DNA of 9,225 nucleotides, taken from an uncultured Actinomycetes bacterium (lineage in GTDB: Bacteria > Actinomycetota > Actinomycetes > Nanopelagicales > Nanopelagicaceae). Every line of letters starts with the position of its first letter. The stretch's first letter is position 1. Made by a program: the position numbers and the translations under genes. The notes below the pieces were generated by a model. The model was not told where the DNA came from. It made no database searches and saw only the letters and a list, made by a program, of their open reading frames with translations. Below, piece by piece: positions 1-5,912 of this stretch. Location: positions 1 through 9,225 of the forward strand of contig CAIMBV010000108.1 of assembly GCA_903839355.1 (NCBI GenBank), given 5' to 3'.

Positions 1-209
1 AGTTCTATGTCATCAAGAGAAATCCAACTCCGGGATCTCCTGCTTACGAGGAGTTGCAACGCAAGCGCGGTATGGCTGGCACTGCAAGCAATCCAGCGAA
101 CCCTTCAGGCACATCAGCGACACCAGAGGGTTTAACTGAGGCCGAGCGCGATGCGGCAGCGAAGAGCCGTCAGCGCCAACAGCCCAAGAAGAAGAAACCA
201 CGGAAGTAG
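1..209 (+). CDS. yidC: YidC/Oxa1 membrane protein insertase, C-terminal end (partial)
   Basis: The frame is open from the window edge and ends at TAG 207-209; about 68 residues are visible. It begins with FYVIKRNPTPGSPAYEELQ. The element K-x-NPTPG-(S/T)-PAYE is familiar from the region just after the last membrane helix of actinobacterial YidC. It is followed by a low-complexity Ala/Pro/Ser/Thr linker and a strongly basic tail ending PKKKKPRK. YidC inserts and folds inner-membrane proteins with or without SecYEG, and a basic cytosolic tail is commonly thought to contact the ribosome. The catalytic transmembrane part lies outside the window. Position directly upstream of jag and rsmG is the classic rpmH-rnpA-yidC-jag-rsmG order near the origin, which supports the call. 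The identification rests on a short tail plus synteny, so the family is likely but the core domain was not seen. Confidence 0.85.
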   Translation, partial: FYVIKRNPTPGSPAYEELQRKRGMAGTASNPANPSGTSATPEGLTEAERDAAAKSRQRQQPKKKKPRK

Positions 210-251
210 CATAAATCCCCTCAAAATATGACAAAAAGGTTTAAACCCGAC

Positions 252-258
252 AGAAAGG
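252..258 (+). promoter_or_regulatory. Shine-Dalgarno sequence for jag
   Basis: AGAAAGG lies 7 nt before the ATG at 266. It is the only purine-rich anti-16S-like element in the 56-bp yidC-jag gap and supports the chosen jag start. Confidence 0.6.
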
Positions 259-265
259 CAGCACA

Positions 266-754
266 ATGACTGAGACAGAGAGCCCCAAGAAGTCCCTTAT
301 CGCCCGCCTAGAGGAAGAGGGCGATGTTGCAGCGGATTACCTAGAGGGATTACTGGATATTGCAGATCTCGATGGAGATATAGATATTGATGTTGAGAAT
401 GAGCGTGCCTCCCTGGCTATCGCCGGCGGCGCACTCTCTCACCTGGTTGGGGATAGTGGAGAGGTGTTAGATGCCTTGCAGGAGCTAACCCGTTTGGCGG
501 TGCAGACCTCCCTCGGTGAGCGCTCACGGCTAATGCTCGATATCGATAACTTCCGTAGCAACAAGAAGGCTGAGCTCACTAAGTTGGCCCATGAGATCGC
601 CGAAGAGGTTAAGAGCTCTGGAGAGCAGATTAAGTTGAAGCCAATGAACGCCTTTGAGCGCAAGGTCATCCACGACACGATTCAAGAGATCGGCCTAACA
701 AGCGAATCTGAAGGCGAAGAGCCCAATCGCTGTGTGGTTGTCCTTCCAGCTTGA
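266..754 (+). CDS. jag: Jag/KhpB family single-stranded RNA-binding protein (KH + R3H)
   Basis: This 162-residue protein has an acidic N-terminus, a KH-like domain at about residues 40-95 and an R3H domain at about 105-160. The KH loop reads LVGDSGEVLDALQEL (residues 60-74), equivalent to the usual LIG-x-x-G-x-x-LDALQ-L. The R3H signature is MNAFERKVIHD (127-137), with the Arg132-x3-His136 pair that gives the domain its name. KH and R3H modules bind single-stranded nucleic acid. KhpB/Jag proteins with KhpA act as global RNA-binding factors and influence cell division or elongation in Gram-positive bacteria. The N-terminal Jag_N domain of firmicute homologues is absent, as is usual in actinobacteria. 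The start is set by a good Shine-Dalgarno at 252-258. Its TGA overlaps the TTG start of rsmG by 4 bp (TTGA), implying translational coupling. Confident. Confidence 0.93.
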   Translation: MTETESPKKSLIARLEEEGDVAADYLEGLLDIADLDGDIDIDVENERASLAIAGGALSHLVGDSGEVLDALQELTRLAVQTSLGERSRLMLDIDNFRSNKKAELTKLAHEIAEEVKSSGEQIKLKPMNAFERKVIHDTIQEIGLTSESEGEEPNRCVVVLPA

Positions 755-1353
755 CCGTTTCACGTGAAACCCTCCTAGATCAATATTTCAAGGAGAGCCC
801 AGAGAAGGCAGATAGATATGCCGATCTCCTTAAAAGTTGGGGGATTGAGCGAGGGCTAATCGGTCCTCGAGAGGGCGATCGAATCTGGGAGCGCCATATC
901 GCCAATTGCATCCCGGTAACTACCCTCATTCCAGAGGGGGTTAAGGTGGTCGATATCGGCTCGGGAGCTGGGTTGCCAGGAATTGTTATCGCCTTAGCAC
1001 GGCCAGACCTCTCGCTGACCCTTATTGAGCCACTTCAACGGAGGGTGGATTTCCTCAACGAGGTGATTTCTCTCCTAGATCTTCCCATCACCGTCATTCG
1101 AGGAAAATCAGAGAGCGTTAAGAAGAGTTTTGAGGTGGTAACCGCTCGTGCGGTGGCCCCACTTCCCAAGTTGTTGACGATCTCATGGCATCTAGTAAAG
1201 AGCCAAGGGGCCCTCTTGGCGATGAAAGGGGAGAGCGCCCAAGCAGAGATCGATGCCACTGAAGCTAAAAAGCACTCAATTACCTCATTAAAGATCATCG
1301 AATTGCCAGGTTTTGAGTTAGCCCGTGTTATTGAGGTCAGAAAGACTGCTTAA
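751..1353 (+). CDS. rsmG: 16S rRNA (guanine-527-N7)-methyltransferase RsmG (GidB)
   Basis: This 200-residue class I SAM-dependent methyltransferase makes m7G in the 530 loop of 16S rRNA (G527 in E. coli numbering). Visible family motifs are RGLIGPREGDRIWERHIANC (34-53), SAM-binding motif I VVDIGSGAGLPGIVIAL (66-82), the acidic motif LTLIEPLQRR (89-98), TARAVAPL (131-138) and LLAMKGE (155-161). Length is close to the usual 200-240. The start is a TTG overlapping the jag stop. No Shine-Dalgarno is visible, so initiation probably depends on re-initiation after jag. The first codons spell VSRETL because they contain a parS palindrome at 757-770. Loss of RsmG gives low-level streptomycin resistance in several bacteria. 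Glutamate codons are almost all GAG (14 of 17), as in jag and unlike parB. Confidence 0.95.
   Translation: MTVSRETLLDQYFKESPEKADRYADLLKSWGIERGLIGPREGDRIWERHIANCIPVTTLIPEGVKVVDIGSGAGLPGIVIALARPDLSLTLIEPLQRRVDFLNEVISLLDLPITVIRGKSESVKKSFEVVTARAVAPLPKLLTISWHLVKSQGALLAMKGESAQAEIDATEAKKHSITSLKIIELPGFELARVIEVRKTA
757..770. promoter_or_regulatory. parS centromere site 1 (inside rsmG 5' end)
   Basis: The sequence GTTTCACGTGAAAC is a perfect 14-bp palindrome. It matches the core of the near-universal bacterial parS consensus TGTTTCACGTGAAACA; only the two outermost bases differ (C at each end here). ParB, encoded 1.5 kb downstream, is expected to nucleate here and spread as a CTP-dependent clamp. It is coding, giving Val-Ser-Arg-Glu-Thr at rsmG residues 3-7. 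A parS at the start of rsmG/gidB is known in other bacteria. Confidence 0.93.
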
Positions 1354-1361
1354 CTACAGCC

Positions 1362-2240
1362 ATGAGTGATTCACGTGAAACAACAACCGGGGGCTCTCGG
1401 AAGGTTGTTGGAATCCGCCGACTAAAGGAGCCGATGCCAAGCCCCATAAAGACGCGGATCTTTACCGTGGCGAATCAAAAGGGTGGCGTCGGAAAAACCA
1501 CTTCTGCGGTAAATATTGCAGCAGCGATGGCGATGGGCGGGCTCAAAATCCTAGTAATCGACCTAGATCCACAAGGTAACGCATGCACAGCCCTTGGCGT
1601 AGACCGGAATCAAACTCCCGGCATGTATGAGGTTCTCGTCGAAGAGGCTGACTTATCGAGCACCATACAAAAGGTTGCCGGCTTTCCTAGTTTGGAATGT
1701 GCCCCAGCCAACCGCGAGTTAGCAGGTGCCGAGATAGCGCTGGTGACCTTTGTTGCTCGCGAGAGTATCTTGAAAGCGGCTCTCACTAAATATTTGAAGG
1801 AACGTGAGGCGATCGGTGATCGTTTGGATTATGTAATTATTGATTGCCCACCAAGCTTAGGTCTGCTCACCATCAACGCACTTACTGCAGCCGAAGAAGT
1901 TCTCGTTCCAATTCAATGTGAGTACTACTCACTTGAGGGAATCTCGTTGTTAATGGAGACTTTGGGAAAGATTCAGAGAGCTCTCAATCCACTCGTACGT
2001 GTAAGCACAATATTGCTGACGATGTTCGATTCAAGAACGCGACTTGCTAATGATGTTGCTGATGATGTTCGTCGACACTTCCCGAATGAGTTGATCGATA
2101 TTCCGATTCCTCGCGCGGTCCGCGTCTCAGAGGCACCATCATTTAATCAAACAGTTATGACATATGACGCCACATCTCCTGGTGCTATCGCCTACATGGG
2201 TGCAGCACGAGAGATAGCACGGAGAGGATCAGCGGCATGA
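1362..2240 (+). CDS. parA: Chromosome-partitioning ATPase ParA (Soj)
   Basis: This 292-residue ParA/MinD-type ATPase binds DNA non-specifically when ATP-bound and dimeric, and moves ParB-parS complexes and so the origin. The deviant Walker A box KGGVGKTT is at residues 40-47. Walker A' VIDLDPQGN is at 65-73, with the DxDPQGN form typical of chromosomal ParA. Walker B VIIDCPPSLG is at 158-167. It continues with the family segment VLVPIQCEYYSLEGI. The start used is ATG 1362, 8 bp after the rsmG stop, with no clear Shine-Dalgarno. An in-frame ATG at 1434 (Met25) has AAAGGAG at 1424-1430 and would still leave Walker A intact at residue 16, so the 24-residue extension is uncertain. The first codons of the long form contain parS site 2. 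The stop overlaps the parB start by 4 bp (ATGA). Function confident, start less so. Confidence 0.95.
   Translation: MSDSRETTTGGSRKVVGIRRLKEPMPSPIKTRIFTVANQKGGVGKTTSAVNIAAAMAMGGLKILVIDLDPQGNACTALGVDRNQTPGMYEVLVEEADLSSTIQKVAGFPSLECAPANRELAGAEIALVTFVARESILKAALTKYLKEREAIGDRLDYVIIDCPPSLGLLTINALTAAEEVLVPIQCEYYSLEGISLLMETLGKIQRALNPLVRVSTILLTMFDSRTRLANDVADDVRRHFPNELIDIPIPRAVRVSEAPSFNQTVMTYDATSPGAIAYMGAAREIARRGSAA
1367..1382. promoter_or_regulatory. parS centromere site 2 (inside parA 5' end)
   Basis: TGATTCACGTGAAACA matches the 16-bp parS consensus at 15 positions (A instead of T at the third base). It sits 611 bp, centre to centre, from site 1. In the long parA frame it encodes Ser-Asp-Ser-Arg-Glu-Thr, giving the same SRET tetrapeptide as in rsmG. 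If parA starts at 1434 instead, this site is in its 5' leader, where bound ParB could affect parAB expression. Confidence 0.85.
1424..1430 (+). promoter_or_regulatory. Candidate Shine-Dalgarno for an internal parA start at 1434
   Basis: AAAGGAG is a strong anti-16S match lying 3 nt before an in-frame ATG at 1434-1436. The spacing is shorter than usual, but the annotated upstream ATG at 1362 has no comparable element. It may produce a second, shorter ParA starting at Met25 or be the only real start. Confidence 0.4.
2221..2228 (+). promoter_or_regulatory. Shine-Dalgarno for parB within the parA 3' end
   Basis: GGAGAGGA lies 8 nt before the parB ATG at 2237, embedded in the last codons of parA. 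With the ATGA overlap it indicates coupled translation of the two partition proteins. Confidence 0.65.
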
Positions 2241-3115
2241 GTACAACACGTAAAGGCGGCTTGGGACGCGGATTGGATGCGTTGATTCCCACTACAACAA
2301 TCGGAGAAGTAACAAATAGCACAGGAGTTGTTGCAGGTACCGCGCTCGAAGTTGATATCAACTCTGTTCTTCCAAATAGCAAACAACCTAGAACGTACTT
2401 TGATGAAGCGGCGCTGCAAGAACTAGCAGCCTCCATTAAAGAAGTCGGAGTTATGCAACCTCCGGTTGTACGCGAACTTCCAGATGGAAAGTACGAATTG
2501 ATTATGGGAGAGCGTCGTCTTCGTGCATCAAAACTTGCTGGATTAAAAACTATTCCTGTAATTCTTCGCGCATCTCAAGATAATGAGATGCTACGTGAAG
2601 CTCTCTTGGAGAACATTCATCGTAGTCAGTTAAATCCACTTGAAGAAGCCGCCGCATACCAAAATCTTCTCAATGATTTCGGATATACCCATGAAGAGTT
2701 AGCGGTAAAGGTTGGTAAGTCACGGCCTGTAATTACAAATACTTTACGTCTTCTCAATCTTCCAGCATCAGTACAACGCAAGGTGGCTGCAGGTGTGCTC
2801 TCGGCGGGGCACGCCAGAGCTTTGCTCTCTCTTACCGATGCTTTAGAGATTGAGAACTTGGCGCATCGCATTGTCTCTGAGGGTTTAAGTGTTCGCGCTG
2901 TTGAAGAAATAGTGGCCATGAGTGATGGAAAGACGAAGGGTGAAAAGGCAAAGCGAAGTAACCCTGAAAACCATCACCATAAGGATTTAAGCGATATTTT
3001 GGCTAACAAATTAGATACCCGAGTGACGATCGAATTAGGAAAATCCAAAGGCAAGATCACTATCGAATTTGCGGACGAGGAAGATTTACAGCGAATTACC
3101 CAAATTTTGCGATAG
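2237..3115 (+). CDS. parB: Chromosome-partitioning protein ParB (Spo0J family CTPase)
   Basis: This 292-residue centromere-binding protein loads at parS and slides as a CTP clamp. The N-terminus KGGLGRGLDALIP (6-18) is the conserved ParA-stimulating peptide. The ParB/Srx nucleotide domain follows at about 37-130, with the CTP-binding motif GERRLRAS (91-98) and LLENIHRSQLNPLEEAAAY (123-141; usually ENIQR-x-DLNP). The helix-turn-helix that reads parS is at about 150-176 (YTHEELAVKVGKSRPVITNTLRLL). A Lys/His-rich linker at about 233-250 leads to the C-terminal dimerisation domain. Start ATG 2237 is fixed by its Shine-Dalgarno and the ATGA overlap with parA. Glutamate codons favour GAA (18 GAA to 8 GAG), the reverse of jag and rsmG. 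GATC is absent from 2231 to 3027. The stop is only 3 bp from the convergent aminotransferase stop. Confidence 0.96.
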   Translation: MSTTRKGGLGRGLDALIPTTTIGEVTNSTGVVAGTALEVDINSVLPNSKQPRTYFDEAALQELAASIKEVGVMQPPVVRELPDGKYELIMGERRLRASKLAGLKTIPVILRASQDNEMLREALLENIHRSQLNPLEEAAAYQNLLNDFGYTHEELAVKVGKSRPVITNTLRLLNLPASVQRKVAAGVLSAGHARALLSLTDALEIENLAHRIVSEGLSVRAVEEIVAMSDGKTKGEKAKRSNPENHHHKDLSDILANKLDTRVTIELGKSKGKITIEFADEEDLQRITQILR

Positions 3116-3118
3116 AAA

Positions 3119-4372
3119 TTAAATAATCGCGCGATTTTCCATCTCGGTACGAATTACACCACCGAGCGCTTTAACGCCCTCTCGAATTCTCTCCGGAGTT
3201 GGATGGCAATATGACAAGCGCATTGACCAACTTCCAAAACCATCGGCATAGAAAGCGGTGCCTGGAACATATGCAACCTTTGCGACGATCGCTTTGGGCA
3301 TTAGCGCTGTCGTATCAATCTCTGGTGGCAGAGTGACCCAAACATAAAAACCTCCACCAGGTTTGGTCCAGCTTGCACCCTCTGGGAAGTATGTCTCTAA
3401 ACTTTCTAACATGGCATCTCGACGGACTTTGTAGAGCTTGCAGAAAGATGCAATCTGGTCGCGCCAAGGTTGATCTGCCAAATAGCCGCTAATCGAGAGC
3501 TGTGTGAAGTTTGATGGACACAAGATTGAACTCTCTGCCGCAATAACTAATTTCTCTTTAAGAGATTGTGGAACCAAAGCCCAACCAACTCGGAATCCTG
3601 GTGCAATTGTCTTCGAGAAAGATCCTAGATAAATAACGTTCTCGGAATCCTGTGCACGCATTGCATTAGGTGATGGACGATCAAAACCTAATAGGCCGTA
3701 AGGGTTATCTTCGACGATAAAGATCTTCTCTGCTGCGCAGATCTCCAGAATTTCAGTGCGTCGATCTGCTGGAAGAAGCACGCCTGCAGGATTCTGGTAG
3801 TTAGGAATGAGATACAAGAATTTGATCTCTTGTCCGGTCTTGCGAACCGCATTGATCGCAGCGCGGAGAGCATCTGGAACAAGCCCATTTTCATCCATCT
3901 CAACATGGACGACATTTGCTTCGTATTGCTTAAAGGTACCCAGCGCTCCGACATAGCTTGGAGCCTCAACGAGGACCACATCGCCGGGGTTGATGAAGAT
4001 GCGCGAGATTAAATCAAGAGCCTGTTGTGAGCCGGTTGTAACAATGACATCGTCAGGGTGAGCCCTGATTCCTTCAAGAGCCATGACATCGCAGATCTGT
4101 TCGCGTAGCTTTGGATGACCTTGACCGCTTCCATATTGGAGCGCCTCAGTGCCATTCTCCTTGATCAACTTATCGACTACATCGGCCATCATCTCCATAG
4201 GAAGGGCGGAGAGATTTGGCATTCCACCAGCCAGTGAGACGATTTCAGGGCGGGAGGCTACGGCAAAGAGGGCTCGAATTTCACTGGCCTGCATTAGCTC
4301 TGCTCGGTGGGCGAAGCGCTTAGTCAGCTGCTGGTCTTCACCAGTGCGAAATCGTGTTACCTCATTGGACAT
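3119..4372 (-). CDS. PLP-dependent class I/II aminotransferase (LysN/2-aminoadipate transaminase-like)
   Basis: This 417-residue fold-type I PLP enzyme has no GntR-type DNA-binding domain. Visible motifs are SLAGGMPN (46-53), YGSGQGHPKLRE (80-91) and VTTGSQQALDL (111-121). NYQNPAG (191-197) supplies Asn194, and EDNPYG (221-226) supplies Asp222 for the cofactor nitrogen. The Schiff-base lysine is Lys254 in SFSKTIAPGFRVGW, with Arg261 a likely phosphate contact. Arg385 in MRLSY should bind the substrate carboxylate. This set is typical of the subgroup holding LysN and broad-specificity aromatic or branched-chain aminotransferases; the true amino donor cannot be read from sequence. It is last in the leftward gene string, 41 bp after the cwlM-like gene. 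A TAG just upstream in frame blocks extension, so ATG 4372 is the furthest start, yet no Shine-Dalgarno is seen. Translation may be weak or coupled. Family confident, substrate unknown. Confidence 0.9.
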   Translation of the reverse strand: MSNEVTRFRTGEDQQLTKRFAHRAELMQASEIRALFAVASRPEIVSLAGGMPNLSALPMEMMADVVDKLIKENGTEALQYGSGQGHPKLREQICDVMALEGIRAHPDDVIVTTGSQQALDLISRIFINPGDVVLVEAPSYVGALGTFKQYEANVVHVEMDENGLVPDALRAAINAVRKTGQEIKFLYLIPNYQNPAGVLLPADRRTEILEICAAEKIFIVEDNPYGLLGFDRPSPNAMRAQDSENVIYLGSFSKTIAPGFRVGWALVPQSLKEKLVIAAESSILCPSNFTQLSISGYLADQPWRDQIASFCKLYKVRRDAMLESLETYFPEGASWTKPGGGFYVWVTLPPEIDTTALMPKAIVAKVAYVPGTAFYADGFGSWSMRLSYCHPTPERIREGVKALGGVIRTEMENRAII

Positions 4373-4413
4373 CTATCAATTCTGCCATAGATGCGCACTT
4401 GCAAGAGTCAGCT

Positions 4414-5499
4414 TTATTTACGTAGCCCTGCTCGACGTAGATCGGAGATCCGCAACGTGCCAGTTTTGGCATCGTTCTCGGCACTTAGGTACAGGCGCTG
4501 AATAGCAACCATGAGAGCTTCAACCACTGTTTCACGAAATTGTGGATCGGCAACTCGCTTGGCATCCCCAGGGTTGGTGGAATATCCAAGCTCGATGAGA
4601 ACCGTAGGGGATTTTGTCAGCCTTAATAGGTCCCATGTCTTTGCATGAATGCGGCAATTAAGTAGATCGGTACGGGCGCAGATCTCGCGTTGGGCCAAGG
4701 TGGCAAATCGCTCACCCACGATCGAGTGAACCCCATGAGAATCGCTCCCATAGTAATAAGTCGCAACACCGTGCGCACTGGAGTTCTTGTAAGTATCTTG
4801 ATGGAGAGAGATGACGAGATCGGCTCCCGAAGAATTTGCAATCTCGATTCTTTCGGATTCCTGTGGAGAAGATGCGATAGTCCTTGTAAGAAAGACATTC
4901 ACTCCAAGCGCGATCAGTCGCCCTTCAAGCCTTTGAGCTAAGTCAAATATCTCAGGAGAGAGTGATGGATCTATAACAATTACTTTTCCTGCAAGTGCAG
5001 GACCACGCTCGGCGCGAATCGTTGCATCACGTAATTGAATAGGTGCCCCACCTGACACGATCTTCTTCAAACGCATCATCGACATGATTGTTGCAGGGCC
5101 GCAGCGCCCATCAACCTTCACCCCAACTGACTTCTGAAACTCTTTAACTGCAGACTCGGTCTCGCTTCCAAAGATTCCATCAACTCGGCCGCAGTTAAAT
5201 CCCATCTCACTCAATTGAGATTGCAGCGAAGCTACATCATCCCCTCGCATAAATGGAGAGACAAGGGAGAGAACGCGATCACCAAGTTTCCAACGCGCCT
5301 CATCTAAAACTCGAAGAGTTATGGAATCGACAATTCCGGTAACCCGCAAACCACGAGATTGTTGAAATTCTTTCACCGCACTTGCAACCTTCTCATCAAA
5401 GATGGAACTCTCTTGGTTTAAAAGGTTGAGGCGTGTTAAGTAATTAGTAACTTGTAAAACAAGATCGCCCGATCCACCAAGTGTGAGATCGGGCGACAT
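4414..5499 (-). CDS. cwlM: CwlM-like N-acetylmuramoyl-L-alanine amidase homologue, probably non-canonical active site
   Basis: This 361-residue protein has two PG_binding_1 domains at about 9-70 ([22 protein letters not shown]) and 84-143 ([21 protein letters not shown]). An Amidase_3 domain follows at about 171-338. There is no signal peptide or membrane helix, so it is predicted cytosolic, like mycobacterial CwlM. That protein is phosphorylated by PknB, activates MurA, and has been reported to bind FhaA and MurJ. In the amidase domain, His233 (VISLHQD) and Glu303 ([13 protein letters not shown]) fit conserved ligand and catalytic positions. However, the first zinc motif, normally DPGHGG, reads DPSLSP at 177-182, and about ten following residues seem missing. 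Hydrolysis is therefore doubtful. The C-terminal tail has Thr346 and Thr348 in a basic context, a possible kinase target (inference). Between trxA and the aminotransferase; murJ lies three genes upstream. A 10-bp inverted repeat covers its first codons. Confidence 0.88.
   Translation of the reverse strand: MSPDLTLGGSGDLVLQVTNYLTRLNLLNQESSIFDEKVASAVKEFQQSRGLRVTGIVDSITLRVLDEARWKLGDRVLSLVSPFMRGDDVASLQSQLSEMGFNCGRVDGIFGSETESAVKEFQKSVGVKVDGRCGPATIMSMMRLKKIVSGGAPIQLRDATIRAERGPALAGKVIVIDPSLSPEIFDLAQRLEGRLIALGVNVFLTRTIASSPQESERIEIANSSGADLVISLHQDTYKNSSAHGVATYYYGSDSHGVHSIVGERFATLAQREICARTDLLNCRIHAKTWDLLRLTKSPTVLIELGYSTNPGDAKRVADPQFRETVVEALMVAIQRLYLSAENDAKTGTLRISDLRRAGLRK
5451..5496 (-). terminator. Candidate hairpin/attenuator: perfect 10-bp inverted repeat at the cwlM-like gene start
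   Basis: The arms TCGCCCGATC (5465-5474) and GATCGGGCGA (5487-5496) are exact reverse complements separated by 12 nt. In leftward RNA the stem is followed by UCUUGUUUUAC (5454-5464), a moderately U-rich tract. The arrangement resembles an intrinsic terminator or attenuator, placed 33 nt after the trxA stop. It begins right after the cwlM-like ATG and is coding (SPDL...GSGDL). It may partly end trxA transcripts or mask the weak start region of the next gene. The tract is imperfect, and no folding was computed. Confidence 0.35.
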
Positions 5500-5528
5500 G
5501 AATCTGCTATTTCGTCAGTCAGAGATTA

Positions 5529-5852
5529 TTAAATATAGGCTTCTAGATCTTTAAGAAGCGCAGGCTTTGGCTTAGCTCCGACAATGCTCTTTACAACCTG
5601 ACCGCCTACATAGACATTCATCGTTGGAATTGAGGTGATGCCGTACTTCATTGCGATCGATGCTTCTTCATCGGTATTCAGCTTTACAATCTTGATCTTG
5701 CCAGCGTGTTCCGCTGCAATCTCTTCCAAGATTGGTCCTACTGCCCGACAAGGACCGCACCACTCGGCCCAGAAATCGACGAGAACTGGTGTTGTGCTCT
5801 TAAGCACCACGTCTTCAAATGTGGCGGCGGTGACTGGTGGTGTGTTGCTCAT
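5529..5852 (-). CDS. trxA: Thioredoxin
   Basis: This 107-residue thioredoxin is a cytosolic disulfide reductase, recycled by the TrxB encoded immediately upstream. The active site is FWAEWCGPC (27-35) with the catalytic pair Cys32/Cys35. The cis-proline loop SIPTM has Pro76, and the buried Asp26 is present in VDFWAEW. Length and fold order (beta-alpha-beta-alpha-beta-beta-alpha, ending LLKDLEAYI) are standard. Thioredoxin supplies electrons to ribonucleotide reductase, methionine sulfoxide reductases and peroxiredoxins. Start ATG 5852 has a strong Shine-Dalgarno at 5857-5863. The 60-bp gap to trxB is AT-rich, the widest on this strand, and could hold a weak promoter, but none is convincing. 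trxB-trxA pairing upstream of a cwlM-type gene is the common actinobacterial order. Very confident. Confidence 0.97.
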   Translation of the reverse strand: MSNTPPVTAATFEDVVLKSTTPVLVDFWAEWCGPCRAVGPILEEIAAEHAGKIKIVKLNTDEEASIAMKYGITSIPTMNVYVGGQVVKSIVGAKPKPALLKDLEAYI

Positions 5853-5856
5853 GTTT

Positions 5857-5863
5857 CCCTCTC
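5857..5863 (-). promoter_or_regulatory. Shine-Dalgarno for trxA
   Basis: On the minus strand GAGAGGG lies 4 nt before the trxA ATG. It is among the clearest ribosome-binding sites in the leftward operon and fits a highly translated thioredoxin. Confidence 0.65.
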
Positions 5864-5912
5864 GGTTATTTAAGTGAATTCTTTTAAAAAGTTTTAGTTT
5901 AGAAAGGTAATT

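Noticed and set aside
13..234. Open frame on the minus strand opposite the yidC tail and yidC-jag gap
   Set aside because: It is antisense to a recognisable YidC C-terminus, has no family motif, and has no neighbouring minus-strand gene; it is a shadow frame.
238..247. GGTTTAAACC palindrome in the yidC-jag gap as an operator
   Set aside because: A short, AT-centred palindrome with no second copy nearby; expected by chance at this level.
3125..3136. Palindrome AATCGCGCGATT at the convergent gene ends as a terminator
   Set aside because: It has no loop unless the central bases stay unpaired, leaving only a 4-bp stem, and there is no strong T tract on either side.
4149..4505. 118-codon plus-strand open frame across the start of the aminotransferase
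   Set aside because: It lies antisense to the aminotransferase N-terminus and the cwlM-like C-terminus, both with clear motifs. Composition is explained by the opposite strand.
4528..4540. Third parS-like sequence (TGTTTCACGAAAT)
   Set aside because: Only the left half matches; the central CACGTG is broken and there is no palindrome.
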